Virus record (IMG/VR): IMGVR_UViG_3300012354_000003
Location: 1-43,150 of that record
Source of the DNA: a virus
DNA: 43,150 nucleotides
Direction: 5' to 3' (one strand)
Below are positions 12,441-21,450 of the stretch, one piece after another (position 1 is the stretch's first letter; every line of letters starts with the position of its first letter). The position numbers and the translations under genes are program-made. The notes under the pieces are model-generated. The model was not told the DNA's origin, made no database searches, and saw nothing but the letters and a program-made list of their open reading frames with translations.

Positions 12441-13199
12441 TTATCCGCCAAAGAGAGCTAACGGGCCTTTCGTCCCTAGATAATTCAAGAATCCGCCAAA
12501 TCCGCTAAGGCTATCCGCCTGCTGCTTTGCTTTCTGCGAAACTACCTGAGCAGCTGGAGCCTGAGCACCGGCCATCTTGGACGCTTGCCGTCTCGCCTCA
12601 GCCATTATCGCTGCCTGTTGATCTGGGTTCTCTGCACCCCCGCCTGAGGGCTTGTTGTACAGCGCCAGTTGCGCTGCTGCGTTTTTCTGACTCGCAGCCA
12701 GCTGAGCATTAAACTGCCTAATCTGCTCTTGCCGCGCCGCTTCTTGCGCTGCTGCTTGTTTCGCTGATTCTTCACGGCTAAACAGAGTGTTATACAAATT
12801 CTGCATATAACTCAGCTTATTCTGCTGATCACCGTATTCCATATTAGCCGCCCCGGTCGCTTGCTGTAGCGCACGATCATAATCACTTTGAGCGTTGCCA
12901 TAATCCTGCGTCTGTTGATTCAGGTTCTGGGCAATCGGTTGCTGCTCATTAGCAACCTGACGATTTGCTTGTGCAGAGGTGACCAATGAATTAGCCGTTC
13001 GCCCCATAACGGATGGTGCAACCTGATTCAATAACCGAGTAGTATTTGTAATAGCCCCGCGTAATCCCTGTACGGTATCTTGAGCACCCTGCACGCCATA
13101 TTGCTGTTTCTGAGAGTTCAGAATATCAGCAGCGCCCTTAGAATTGGCCTGAGTCTGTTGTAGTTGAGTTAACGCGTCCTGCGAAGTTGACGGATTCAC
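12441..13199 (-). CDS. Gln/Ala-rich coiled-coil internal virion protein
   Basis: 252 aa, GTG start at 13197-13199 with the GGGG of cassette A as ribosome site. Almost entirely helical and very rich in Gln, Ala and Asn, with a hydrophobic C-terminus (LSGFGGFLNYLGTKGPLALFGG). Resembles small ejection proteins of podoviruses. Ends 1 base before the start of the large ejection-type protein. Confidence 0.6.
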   Translation of the reverse strand: MNPSTSQDALTQLQQTQANSKGAADILNSQKQQYGVQGAQDTVQGLRGAITNTTRLLNQVAPSVMGRTANSLVTSAQANRQVANEQQPIAQNLNQQTQDYGNAQSDYDRALQQATGAANMEYGDQQNKLSYMQNLYNTLFSREESAKQAAAQEAARQEQIRQFNAQLAASQKNAAAQLALYNKPSGGGAENPDQQAAIMAEARRQASKMAGAQAPAAQVVSQKAKQQADSLSGFGGFLNYLGTKGPLALFGG

Positions 13200-13203
13200 T
13201 ATA

Positions 13204-13250
13204 ATTCCCCAAATAATGGGGAATATCCGCTGTTGAATACATTATATCAC
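13204..13250 (-). promoter_or_regulatory. Leader cassette copy A: extended -10 plus SD-sequestering hairpin
   Basis: Minus strand: TG-A-TATAAT (-10 at 13246-13241), start near 13234, conserved GCGGATATTCCCC, then ATTCCCC (13224-13218) pairs with GGGGAAT (13210-13204). The GGGG of the stem is the only ribosome site for the GTG at 13199. 34 bp (13217-13250) are identical to copy B. Confidence 0.8.
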
Positions 13251-13675
13251 TAGGCGCCGTTCTCTGCGAATATATAATATGATACCTGTAGACTGGCGCT
13301 AGAACTCGTCCAAAAGAAGTCATCGTACATAGTAACTATGAATTGTGTCGCCGTCGCATAAGCGTCGATAGAAAGTGTCGCGCCTATGCCCACATTACCA
13401 ATTCCTGCCTCAGTGATTCCCCCGCTGTCCAAGAAAACGATGCTTGGTATAGTGAAAGGAATATATCCGTACCTGTGGTTCAAACTATAAACAGTAACAA
13501 CCGTGTTCTGGGGTAGGTTCGTAGTAAACCGGACATTCAATGTGGCAAAATGCGGTGTGGGCTGATCAACCTTTGCCTTAAACGGTGGATACGATGAGTG
13601 AACTGCGCATTGCTCAGGAATAGCTGATTTTACATCAACTCCTGGCAACGATACCTTGAATACAAAGTCATTCAT
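13250..13675 (-). CDS. Virion-surface/tail module protein (141 aa)
   Basis: Beta-rich. N-terminal module F-V-F-K-V-S-L-P-G-V-D-V-K...AVHSSYPPFKA matches modules in the upstream 265-aa protein. No signal peptide. Probably an appendage or tail component (inference from position after the gp10-like gene). Its 3' end overlaps cassette A. Confidence 0.6.
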   Translation of the reverse strand: MNDFVFKVSLPGVDVKSAIPEQCAVHSSYPPFKAKVDQPTPHFATLNVRFTTNLPQNTVVTVYSLNHRYGYIPFTIPSIVFLDSGGITEAGIGNVGIGATLSIDAYATATQFIVTMYDDFFWTSSSASLQVSYYIFAENGA

Positions 13676-14469
13676 GGCAGTGTAATATTAATGGTATCCC
13701 TAAAAAAAGGATCTTTTAATATAACAGCGGTCGCATCACCAGCGGCAGTCACGGATGCGCTACTCTCAGTGATCACCATTTTTGTAGAATCAATGGTGTA
13801 GAATGCATCTTGCACCCCAACAGGTGGCGGAGTTATATAATAATAATTGGGATTATGCCCTAAGCCAACGCCACCCGCGCCATATCGTACGTAAGCGAAC
13901 CCAATCGGCACATAATCAAGTTCATGGACAACCGTCCTGCTATAATCAAGGCCATTGAATGCCGTCGCACCCGTATCAATTTTTTGTATCATCAATGATC
14001 TTGTACTGGAGTGTAGTGCGAAATCTCTCAAATCATCAGAATCGATAGAAGCGCCGGGTTTACTAACCTTAAAACCATAATCATGGTCTATAGCATTCCG
14101 AATAGTGCCCTGCGGTATGACGGGTGCAGTAAAATTCTGATTAAGAGGCAGTCGGCAAACGTAGTAATAAAAACTTAGTGTGCCACCCCCCGAACTCGAC
14201 CCATCGAAAGCCAGAACGTTATTATCTACTCCCACACCGCTAAATCCGATTGTCGCATCGAACTTTCCATTAGTAATCACAAAATAGAGCGGAGGATAAC
14301 CTAGATTATGGGTATATATAATCTGTGGAGTCCCATTGATGTTGATCGTCGCGCTTCCCCCGGTTTGGATTTTCAACAACGGCCAAGATGAACTAAACTG
14401 AAGCAAATAATCAGTAACGGTATTTACATCATAGCCTGGTACAGAGCCCTTAGCCCCATAGTCGGCCAT
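13672..14469 (-). CDS. Tail/appendage protein with two repeated modules (265 aa)
   Basis: Two copies of a beta-rich module: residues 3-35 (YGAKGSVPGYDVNTVTDYLL...SSWPLLKI) and about 127-165 (YGFKVSKPGASIDSDDLRDF...HSSTRSLMI). A third copy opens the next gene. The family motif x-Y-G-x-K-V-S-x-P-G-x-D-V occurs in many phage tail-tip or appendage proteins of unknown function. ATGA overlap with the 141-aa gene. Confidence 0.65.
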   Translation of the reverse strand: MADYGAKGSVPGYDVNTVTDYLLQFSSSWPLLKIQTGGSATININGTPQIIYTHNLGYPPLYFVITNGKFDATIGFSGVGVDNNVLAFDGSSSGGGTLSFYYYVCRLPLNQNFTAPVIPQGTIRNAIDHDYGFKVSKPGASIDSDDLRDFALHSSTRSLMIQKIDTGATAFNGLDYSRTVVHELDYVPIGFAYVRYGAGGVGLGHNPNYYYITPPPVGVQDAFYTIDSTKMVITESSASVTAAGDATAVILKDPFFRDTINITLP

Positions 14470-14825
14470 TAAAATCCTCCAGGATCTTTGCCGATCAATA
14501 CACGATCATTTGTCCCGTCGTTCATAATCAAGCCGTCCTTGGTAATAGATATAAATGTGATAATCCCGTCAGTTATGACCAGACCCGAACTAGTAAGTTG
14601 TACTTGATATTTATCCGTTCCCTGTATCTTGCCCACACCGATACGCTCATTACTTGAATCAATAATGACGCCATCGCCACCAATCGTTTGAGTGCCGCGC
14701 ATATTACCAGTGCTTACTTGCCGAGGTAGTACCCGGCCGATGCTACTTCCACCGACAGGATTATCCCGTAATGAGGCAACCTTAATCTGGCTGTAGTCGC
14801 TTCCGTTAGGTGCATACTCGCTCAT
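14469..14825 (-). CDS. Small beta-rich virion protein (118 aa)
   Basis: Starts in a 4-base overlap with the gp10-like gene and its stop shares the A of the next ATG. C-terminal half has I-I-D-S-S-N-E-R-I-G-V-G and repeated G-x-I-x-F-I-S strands like short fibre or trimerisation pieces. A tail fibre/adaptor role is likely by context only. Confidence 0.6.
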   Translation of the reverse strand: MSEYAPNGSDYSQIKVASLRDNPVGGSSIGRVLPRQVSTGNMRGTQTIGGDGVIIDSSNERIGVGKIQGTDKYQVQLTSSGLVITDGIITFISITKDGLIMNDGTNDRVLIGKDPGGF

Positions 14826-16780
14826 TGCAGCACCTCTTGCACCAGCGTATCAATTACCGTGCTAATACTCGTAATTGTCGGGCTCTCGGTCACCGTGTCG
14901 TCACAGTAGATATTTATCCCCAGTTGCAGCTCGTTGAATCTACCCTGCTTACCCGTACTGCCGAACATGCTCGTTCGGGCGTAGTTCTGTAAATCCTGCC
15001 AGGTATTCGTATTTGTGAACCTATTGGACACATTAAATGCTCCTCGATTAATGGAATACTCCAGTTCAACACCGACACCATTCGGCAGCGCCAGCCATGA
15101 TCCCTCCATATAATTCGCCTCTTTATCCTTACCGACATACCCTCCGTCATAAATCAACGTCTGCAAGGTTGAAAAAGCCGCCGGTTTCGAGTTGCTGTTC
15201 ACCACATCCACACCGTACCCACCGTTCAGATCATCACGCCAAGATATCAGCAGATTGTCACCGAAGTTCTGCACCATGCCAATGCTCAGATTATTGCTAC
15301 CAGAATAAGTCTGCGAGCCAGTACTAAGCAAATAACTATAGCCAAACGAATTAGGTAGATTCTTGTCTACCTGACCCCAGGAATACACACCAAACTGAAT
15401 ATTAGTGTTAATCGATACCGATGGCCATGCCATCAGTTGAACACCGTTACGCACCGTCGCCGCATATGGATAAATCTTGGTCGAATCGTTGTTGTTATTA
15501 TAACCATTCTCGCCAAACGGCATCGTTCTGATCTTCATCGGCTGCGAATTAGCCGACGACATGACATACCAAGCACCCCCAGCATAGTAATACAGAATAT
15601 TCTTGTTCTGGTGAATAGCATACGGTGATCCTTCGGGTACCAACGTAAAGTAGTTATAAGTCGAACTCAGCCCATCCCAAAAGAATATAATCCCATCCTG
15701 CGGTGTATTGGATGCGCTGCTGCTCCTTTCGCAAGCAATCGCCAGGTACTCGTTAAATACTGCCAATCCACACACTTCATAGCCAGGCGGGAAAGTCAGT
15801 TTATGTCGCTGCCACTCGCTATTTGATGGCGCAGGCTGACCCAGAGGTTCGTAGACGCTCAAATAATGCTCGTTGCCGATGCAAATAAACTGCTGGAAGT
15901 TTGTTATTGGGTGCATGCCATTGATCGGCTGTACCAAGCGATCCGCCCACAACTGCATATCACAGGTGCTCAGATCATTAGCGGTCGTCGATGACACCGT
16001 ACCATCGGCAACGGTGGATGTCAGATGGAAGTGATATGTTTGCGCTGCTGGTGCGACCTGCGCCCTTACTGGAGTAGAAAAAGTAAAGTCATTCCACACA
16101 TTATTCACTAAGTTCGCATTGCTGACTGTTGCAGTCCCCAAAGAATTATTCAATCCGTCATGCAACGTCAACGTCCAATTCCCCGTTCCTTTCGCAACAA
16201 TAAATACTGATATCTTATTAATTGGCTCGATATCTGTCTGAAGATATCTCAGTTGTGACATACCTTCGCCCAATGTCGTCAGAATAGCCGTCGTCTTCGC
16301 GCCGCCCGCCTGGTTGGTATTCACGTTGAAGGTAGCGTTGGTCGTATTATCGTAGGTTGACTGTGAGATATTATAGAAGTTCGGCTGCAATACGGGAGTT
16401 GTGTTTAGCGGACTATATAGGCTAACTGTCTTAGCATGGGCAATATAAATTGCGTTCTGATCCTGACGATATGTCATGCCAAAATATCCGGCGGGTAGAT
16501 TCCCCTCGCTTGACCATACGCCAGCAGTTGTGCGTTTATAGAAGTACCCGCCACTACCAATTGCATAGATCGTTCCCGCGCTCGTCATGACGGCATTCTG
16601 TACAAGATCCTTGACCACTCCGCCATCCTCGCGGGTAGTGCGTGACAAAACAGTAATCTGCGACGGTGACTTGCGGAAATCAATTGATTGCGAAAAAGCA
16701 AACGAATTAGGGATACCGACCTTCTTGTCGGTCGCCCAGCCGCCCGAGAAATTGCTTAGAATTAATGGTTTTTTAGCCAT
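14822..16780 (-). CDS. P22 gp10-like tail/packaged-DNA stabilisation protein
   Basis: 652 aa. N-terminus (LILSNFSGGWATDKKVGIPNSF...) is typical of podovirus DNA-stabilisation/tail-hub proteins. Repeated Y-A-I-G-S-G/I-Y-I-A-H/Q-F-I-C-I-G-N-E/L-A-I-A-C-E strands suggest a beta-propeller body. It follows the gp4-like adaptor by one base, as gp10 follows gp4 in P22-type tails, and would plug the portal after packaging. Confidence 0.75.
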   Translation of the reverse strand: MAKKPLILSNFSGGWATDKKVGIPNSFAFSQSIDFRKSPSQITVLSRTTREDGGVVKDLVQNAVMTSAGTIYAIGSGGYFYKRTTAGVWSSEGNLPAGYFGMTYRQDQNAIYIAHAKTVSLYSPLNTTPVLQPNFYNISQSTYDNTTNATFNVNTNQAGGAKTTAILTTLGEGMSQLRYLQTDIEPINKISVFIVAKGTGNWTLTLHDGLNNSLGTATVSNANLVNNVWNDFTFSTPVRAQVAPAAQTYHFHLTSTVADGTVSSTTANDLSTCDMQLWADRLVQPINGMHPITNFQQFICIGNEHYLSVYEPLGQPAPSNSEWQRHKLTFPPGYEVCGLAVFNEYLAIACERSSSASNTPQDGIIFFWDGLSSTYNYFTLVPEGSPYAIHQNKNILYYYAGGAWYVMSSANSQPMKIRTMPFGENGYNNNNDSTKIYPYAATVRNGVQLMAWPSVSINTNIQFGVYSWGQVDKNLPNSFGYSYLLSTGSQTYSGSNNLSIGMVQNFGDNLLISWRDDLNGGYGVDVVNSNSKPAAFSTLQTLIYDGGYVGKDKEANYMEGSWLALPNGVGVELEYSINRGAFNVSNRFTNTNTWQDLQNYARTSMFGSTGKQGRFNELQLGINIYCDDTVTESPTITSISTVIDTLVQEVLQ

Positions 16781-16781
16781 A

Positions 16782-17684
16782 TCACGTCAATGGCCCCGGT
16801 ACTGGCGGGATTAGCCATGGGTTAAGGTACATATCATCTTCGGATATTACGTTGCTCGACATGCTGCTCGAATACTCTTGTTCGCAATCCAATTGCAGTT
16901 GATTGAATAAGCCCGTATGAAATTGGCTACGCTGTTCATTTCCTTGTGAGGAAAAATAATTACCCAATGCATAGTGCATCGGAGCATCCACATACTGCGC
17001 TGGCAGAATACTTAACTGACCAATCCGCCACGTTTTACCCGCTCCAGAGGTAGCGACATATGCCGACTTCAATGTCAATGTCGTTGCTGTCGCTGCCACA
17101 ATTTCATACGCAGTCGTGTCTATCTCGCCGGTTACCTGAAAGGACAAACCCGCCAAGCTCGAGCTAAAGACACTACTCGATGCCGTCACCGTCGCCGATC
17201 CATTCGTCACCGTGACCGTCGCACTTGTGGTAGTCGATGTAATATCCTCGATTGATAAATCGCCCGCAGTCGGCTGGTAGTAAAATCGCAACCCATTAGT
17301 CACGTTCTGTGACGGTACAGGCCACACCGATAGCTCGTCGTTGCCGATCATGAAATACCAAGCAGGCCAATTACTAGTCTGTTGGTATGAAGTAATCCCG
17401 CGCCACTGATACTCACTCCGCACTTCTTTCACTGGTGGCTGATAGGTATTGCTGACCATCACCGTCATGCCGGATATGCGCACGCAATCGACTGGCGTTT
17501 GATAGATCTGTTGATTCGCAATCAAGTTGGTAAACTGTTGTTTCCGTGTATAATAGCGGGCTAGTTTGGCATTAAACAGTTGGTAGCCGGTGTTCATATC
17601 CTGTTTAGCCTGTGTCAGAGTCCCGGGATTATCGTCGCGGGCTAGCCGTTGAAACTTCAGTTCTTGATCTGTCCAAGTAATCAT
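16782..17684 (-). CDS. Head-tail adaptor, P22 gp4-like
   Basis: 300 aa. N-terminal helices (TDQELKFQRLARDDNPGTL...GYQLFNAKLARYYTRKQQF) and a body with W-Y-F-M-I-G-N-D-E-L-S-V-W-P-V-P are characteristic of gp4-type portal adaptors in short-tailed phages. Residues about 155-210 look like an inserted Thr/Ser/Val-rich Ig-like domain. The C-terminal helix includes YALGNYFSSQGNEQRSQFHTGLFNQLQL. Confidence 0.75.
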   Translation of the reverse strand: MITWTDQELKFQRLARDDNPGTLTQAKQDMNTGYQLFNAKLARYYTRKQQFTNLIANQQIYQTPVDCVRISGMTVMVSNTYQPPVKEVRSEYQWRGITSYQQTSNWPAWYFMIGNDELSVWPVPSQNVTNGLRFYYQPTAGDLSIEDITSTTTSATVTVTNGSATVTASSSVFSSSLAGLSFQVTGEIDTTAYEIVAATATTLTLKSAYVATSGAGKTWRIGQLSILPAQYVDAPMHYALGNYFSSQGNEQRSQFHTGLFNQLQLDCEQEYSSSMSSNVISEDDMYLNPWLIPPVPGPLT

Positions 17685-17685
17685 T

Positions 17686-18639
17686 TTAGATAGCCATTAC
17701 TAGTATGGTTGCTGGATAGAGAGGATCGGCTTCAAATGTCCCCGTCCCGGCTGAGGTCTGAAAGCCAACATTATATGTCTTGCTCCCCGCAGCAGGCGTT
17801 ACGGAAGCAAAGAAACTACCCGAGTCAGCGGTCGTCCCGCCGTTATTTGTTACCTGCATGAGTAATGTCCCTGATCCCACAGTGCCATCCCACAGAGTGA
17901 TCTTGGTGGTGCCGGCAGTCGAGCAATAGAATGCCTCATAGGTAACCCAGATCACTAATGAACGACCGCCAGCAGGAACGGTGACCGTGGCGCTTAGTGA
18001 GGTTATCTGGACAGCCCCCGCGCTAACCGTCGTGAAGTTCGCAGTTCGTGAACCGCTTCCAAGTTTTATGGCCGATGTCGATAGCTGTGTCGCACCAATC
18101 CCCCCTTGCACTACAGTCCCCGCAGCAATACTGTTCGCCGTTGAAATCACCCCCGCTGCGATAGCGACCCCGTAGATCGTCCCGGTAGTTGACGCAGTGT
18201 GTCCAGCAATCGAATCCACCGTGATCGTACTGTTGTCAATCGTGCCACCAGTGATCGTTGGTGAGGTCAATGTCTTGTTAGTCAGCGCCTGCGTTGTCGA
18301 GAGGTCAACAAGAGTACTCGAAGCATTTGGCAATGTGTATGTCCGTGTCGTCCCTGTTGTAATACCTGATAGCTGAAACTGAGCCTGCTTCGTCACGTCC
18401 CCATCGTCCTGAAGCGTGAACAACGTATCTTTCAGCGTGACGGTGTTTGTGATGCCGATCGTCTTGTTAGTCAGCGCCTGCGTATCCGAAGTGCCCACAG
18501 GTGACCCAGTGATACCCAGGAACGTATTGCGATTGATCTTCTGGGTCGTCGCCAACGAGTTTGTAACAATTGGAAAATAATCCGCAGTTGCATCAATTGT
18601 AGCGGCGGCAGTTAGGGCGCTGATCTTTACAGTAGCCAT
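17686..18639 (-). CDS. Tail-fibre-like protein with ALTNKT repeats
   Basis: 317 aa from ATG 18637-18639 (GGAG 7 bases upstream; a TTG 6 bases earlier also possible). Repeats [10 protein letters not shown]...[10 protein letters not shown] are typical of phage fibre and virion-appendage shafts. The C-terminal 110 residues are a compact beta domain (V-I-W-V-T-Y-E-A-F). Its position between the capsid block and the gp4-like gene suggests a head or neck fibre. Confidence 0.7.
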   Translation of the reverse strand: MATVKISALTAAATIDATADYFPIVTNSLATTQKINRNTFLGITGSPVGTSDTQALTNKTIGITNTVTLKDTLFTLQDDGDVTKQAQFQLSGITTGTTRTYTLPNASSTLVDLSTTQALTNKTLTSPTITGGTIDNSTITVDSIAGHTASTTGTIYGVAIAAGVISTANSIAAGTVVQGGIGATQLSTSAIKLGSGSRTANFTTVSAGAVQITSLSATVTVPAGGRSLVIWVTYEAFYCSTAGTTKITLWDGTVGSGTLLMQVTNNGGTTADSGSFFASVTPAAGSKTYNVGFQTSAGTGTFEADPLYPATILVMAI

Positions 18640-18641
18640 GG

Positions 18642-18836
18642 TCAAACTCCATCATTCTCAGCCCACACAGTGGCTGGTTTCGGCGTAAAGGTACCGCTTT
18701 CGATAATCAAACTCAGCCCAGATTCGGTAATGATATCCAGACTACTCTCAGTGTCAATCAATGCCGAATTGGACACCCCCATCTCAGCATCACCATTCTG
18801 CGGGCGCCAGATCGTGACAGGTACGCTAGTTGACAT
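18642..18836 (-). CDS. Small virion-operon protein (64 aa)
   Basis: Beta-prone, repeated S[17 protein letters not shown] strands. Ends 2 bases before the fibre gene start. Family unknown; probably a small virion component. Confidence 0.55.
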   Translation of the reverse strand: MSTSVPVTIWRPQNGDAEMGVSNSALIDTESSLDIITESGLSLIIESGTFTPKPATVWAENDGV

Positions 18837-18838
18837 CG

Positions 18839-19111
18839 CTACCTCGGCTGATTATTAGCTTGGTAGTTGACGGTGATATCACAGGTTGTACTGGTTACGA
18901 TACGCAGACCATTCTGCAAATTCCAGTATTCAAATATCTTCCCTGCGGCCGTAGGGTTTGTAATCGTCGCAACATTAGCCGTTGTACCAGCGGTGCCATC
19001 GATAATCTTGATGGTGCCGGTCAAATCGGCATTAACAGTTATAAGTGTCTTGTAGACGGCTCCAGTCTTTACCTGAGTCGTTGTACCAGTCGTGATGTAA
19101 GAGTAAGCCAT
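18839..19111 (-). CDS. Beta-rich small virion protein (90 aa)
   Basis: Y-S-Y-I-T-T-G-T-T-T-Q-V-K-T-G-A-V-Y-K-T-L and I-K-I-I-D-G-T-A-G-T-T-A-N-V-A-T-I show a small jelly-roll-like or decoration domain common in phage virions. Preceded by cassette B, whose GGGG serves as ribosome site. Confidence 0.65.
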   Translation of the reverse strand: MAYSYITTGTTTQVKTGAVYKTLITVNADLTGTIKIIDGTAGTTANVATITNPTAAGKIFEYWNLQNGLRIVTSTTCDITVNYQANNQPR

Positions 19112-19116
19112 TTAAA

Positions 19117-19160
19117 CCCCAATATTTGGGGAATATCCGCTGTTGAATACATTATATCAC
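19117..19160 (-). promoter_or_regulatory. Leader cassette copy B
   Basis: Minus strand: GTGATATAATG extended -10, conserved GCGGATATTCCCC, then CCCCAA pairs with TTGGGG (19131-19117). The GGGG lies 6 bases before ATG 19111. 34 bp (19127-19160) are identical to copy A. Confidence 0.8.
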
Positions 19161-19396
19161 GGAATCGTAATAACATTCCCGACCTTTGACTGCAAGGCAT
19201 TAAAAGCTATCAGATTATTCTTATATACAGTCCCGTCGGCGGTGATCGTAGCGACCGCCGAGGCCTGCGTCGTGTTGGACGTGAAGTTATATATCTTGGT
19301 GGACGTAAAGCTCGTCGCACTATCAAAGAAGGTCACCGTCACATTAAACTGATCGTTCTGAAAGTTAATACTATTGATAGTTGCCGTAAATGCCAT
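19157..19396 (-). CDS. Small beta-rich virion protein (79 aa)
   Basis: FTATINSINFQNDQFNVTVTF opening; Thr/Asn/Val-rich throughout. Similar composition to the neighbouring 90-aa protein. Ends at the -10 region of cassette B. No family recognised. Confidence 0.6.
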   Translation of the reverse strand: MAFTATINSINFQNDQFNVTVTFFDSATSFTSTKIYNFTSNTTQASAVATITADGTVYKNNLIAFNALQSKVGNVITIP

Positions 19397-19404
19397 AATT
19401 GATC

Positions 19405-20613
19405 CTATTGATAATAATTAATCCATACATCGACCGTGGCCGCCACTGCCCCAGCAGTAATCACATCTATACCACTCGTCATCTTCACTGGCGTCTGAAA
19501 ATTCACGACTGTTGGCGTAGTTGTCAAAGCGGTTGTCGAGAAACCATTAACCAGTTTTAATGGTGTTCCTTGTTTATCCTGAATTGTAACCGTGCTTGTG
19601 GTCCCAGTCGCCTCTGAGCTGATGGAAATGCTGGATATATAAGCAGTTGATGCCGTAGGCGTGTTAGTCGTATTCGTTGTTACACGCACCGAATAGGTAT
19701 TCAATGCTGTCCGCACGGGCATAAGGCCTACATCCTGGACTCCCGTGCTGCTGACAGAAATTGATCTAAGGTTAGTGCCATCACTTCCCCCGATACTGAA
19801 CGCATTGGCAGGTATAGCCGATCCTGTGGCAGAATTGGAACCGACCGTCCACGTACCCCCTTGAGAAGCCGTCGCGGCCTGAATGACGGCGGCATTGGTA
19901 TAAAAGGAGATCACCAAGGTCGCTGTATTACCTCCCGCCACGTTGCTCGATATTCTAAAATATCGCCCCGAACGTGGTCCATGAAAAGTTGCAGTAGCAG
20001 ATGTAGAGGTGCTGGCGGTGGCAGTGCCAGAAGGGCTCAACAGGTTCACTGATACAGCATTGGTCTGCGAGCTATCGCCAGCTGTTTGAAAGGTTAATGT
20101 GGCTGGAGTCGTATTAGTCAAGATACTCACTGATACCCAAGAATAATTGAGCATATCAAACCATGCCGTAGCAGGCGAACCAGCATTCAACGTAAGTGTG
20201 GCAGTTGAATATCCAGTACCAGCCGTGATCGTTGCGTTCTGCGTAGATGCAATAGTGCCATCGGCTTTTAGCACGCCTGCTACATTGGTGCCATCAGTGA
20301 TCTTGGTCTGTTGAGTGCCATTCGTCTGGTTAGCCGACGTAGCCATCAGGCCATTTGATGTGCTAATGTCGGCACTAATCTGCCTTAGTTTCCCAGATAT
20401 AGTCCCGGCACTGCCCGCCGTTACCGCAGCATCGGTGGTTGTGCCCTCAGCGACGTCCGCACCATCAGCGATCGTGACAGCCCCACCGCTGCCGCTCGTA
20501 ACGGCAACATTCAAAGCCCCGCCGGTACTCTTCAGGTACTCCTGAAGGCCGGTGATGGTACTGATCGCACTGATGACCTCTCTCTGATTAGGCGATATCC
20601 TTATTGAAGACAT
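19405..20613 (-). CDS. Large Thr/Ser/Ala-rich virion structural protein (402 aa)
   Basis: N-terminal A-V-T-I-A-D-G-A-D-V-A-E-G-T-T-T-D-A-A-V module occurs in many environmental phage structural proteins. The rest is beta-rich with repeated S-I-S-V-S-S-T/T-A-T-L-V-I-S-F strands, like capsid decoration or fibre domains. Expressed from cassette C. Confidence 0.65.
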   Translation of the reverse strand: MSSIRISPNQREVISAISTITGLQEYLKSTGGALNVAVTSGSGGAVTIADGADVAEGTTTDAAVTAGSAGTISGKLRQISADISTSNGLMATSANQTNGTQQTKITDGTNVAGVLKADGTIASTQNATITAGTGYSTATLTLNAGSPATAWFDMLNYSWVSVSILTNTTPATLTFQTAGDSSQTNAVSVNLLSPSGTATASTSTSATATFHGPRSGRYFRISSNVAGGNTATLVISFYTNAAVIQAATASQGGTWTVGSNSATGSAIPANAFSIGGSDGTNLRSISVSSTGVQDVGLMPVRTALNTYSVRVTTNTTNTPTASTAYISSISISSEATGTTSTVTIQDKQGTPLKLVNGFSTTALTTTPTVVNFQTPVKMTSGIDVITAGAVAATVDVWINYYQ

Positions 20614-20658
20614 TTTTCCCCTTTTATATGGGGAAAATCCGCTATTAGTCTAATTATA
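20614..20658 (-). promoter_or_regulatory. Leader cassette copy C
   Basis: Minus strand: TAGTATAAT (-10 at 20658-20653), AGCGGATTTTCCCC, then TTTTCCCC (20637-20630) pairs with GGGGAAAA (20621-20614 on the other arm) around an 8-base loop. The GGGG directly precedes ATG 20613. Confidence 0.75.
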
Positions 20659-21450
20659 CTACAGATCTAATAGTGATGCGTTCTGTTGTATGGCAGATTC
20701 CTGTATTTGCGCCTTTTGTTCACGCCGCTTTAATACTTCCTCCCGATCATCCAGTGCCCGCTTGCGCTGTGCTATTTCTTCGCGCTCTCTTGCAATACTT
20801 TTCTGCTCCAACGCGATATCTTGTTTGACTGATAGCAATCGGGCATCTAGCCTATCCAATGTGCCCTGCTTGTCAGTGGTTTTCGATTCAAAATCTTGCT
20901 TCTGACTAGCAATCTTACCGGTCAGGTACTCTATATCGTTCTTAATACCAGCCAGCAGGGTGTCTTTAATCGATAATTCCGAATTAATCGAATCCAGTTC
21001 GCTATTAGCACGACTAATCGCCTCCCGCAAGGCCTTTTCTTGGCTGACCGACAGCTCAATAGCATGCTTATTAGCATCAAGGTCGCTATGAGCGGTCTTT
21101 AATTCTTCCTGCAAGTCATTATTCGTCTTCTCAAGCTCAGCAATGGACACGCGCAGAGCGTCTTCTTTGCCCATAGCCACACTCAAACGCGTCTCTGCAA
21201 CAATTGCATTCTTTTCCAGATTAGTAATGCGCTCTTCTAGTGGTTTAGATAATTCTTCTAGCTCACGCCGCCTCTTGTCTAACAGCTTGGCTGTCTTTGC
21301 ATCAATATCAGACTGGAGTTTTCGCTGCTCGGCCGCGATTTGATCTAATTCCATTTTGGCGTGGGCTACTCGCGTCTCCATTGTCGCCGCTTCCGTCGTC
21401 ATTTCCTGCATCTGTTGGACTAGATTCGAGACTGGGGAACTCTTGTTCAT
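20659..21450 (-). CDS. Long coiled-coil virion-operon protein (263 aa)
   Basis: Nearly continuous heptad pattern, Glu/Lys/Leu-rich (EELSKPLEERITNLEKNA; REREEIAQRKRALDDREEVL). No enzymatic motif. Overlaps the preceding gene by 143 bases in another frame if the first ATG is used; internal Met14 or Met17 (GCAGGAA upstream) are alternative starts. A structural rod or scaffold accessory is plausible. Confidence 0.65.
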   Translation of the reverse strand: MNKSSPVSNLVQQMQEMTTEAATMETRVAHAKMELDQIAAEQRKLQSDIDAKTAKLLDKRRRELEELSKPLEERITNLEKNAIVAETRLSVAMGKEDALRVSIAELEKTNNDLQEELKTAHSDLDANKHAIELSVSQEKALREAISRANSELDSINSELSIKDTLLAGIKNDIEYLTGKIASQKQDFESKTTDKQGTLDRLDARLLSVKQDIALEQKSIAREREEIAQRKRALDDREEVLKRREQKAQIQESAIQQNASLLDL

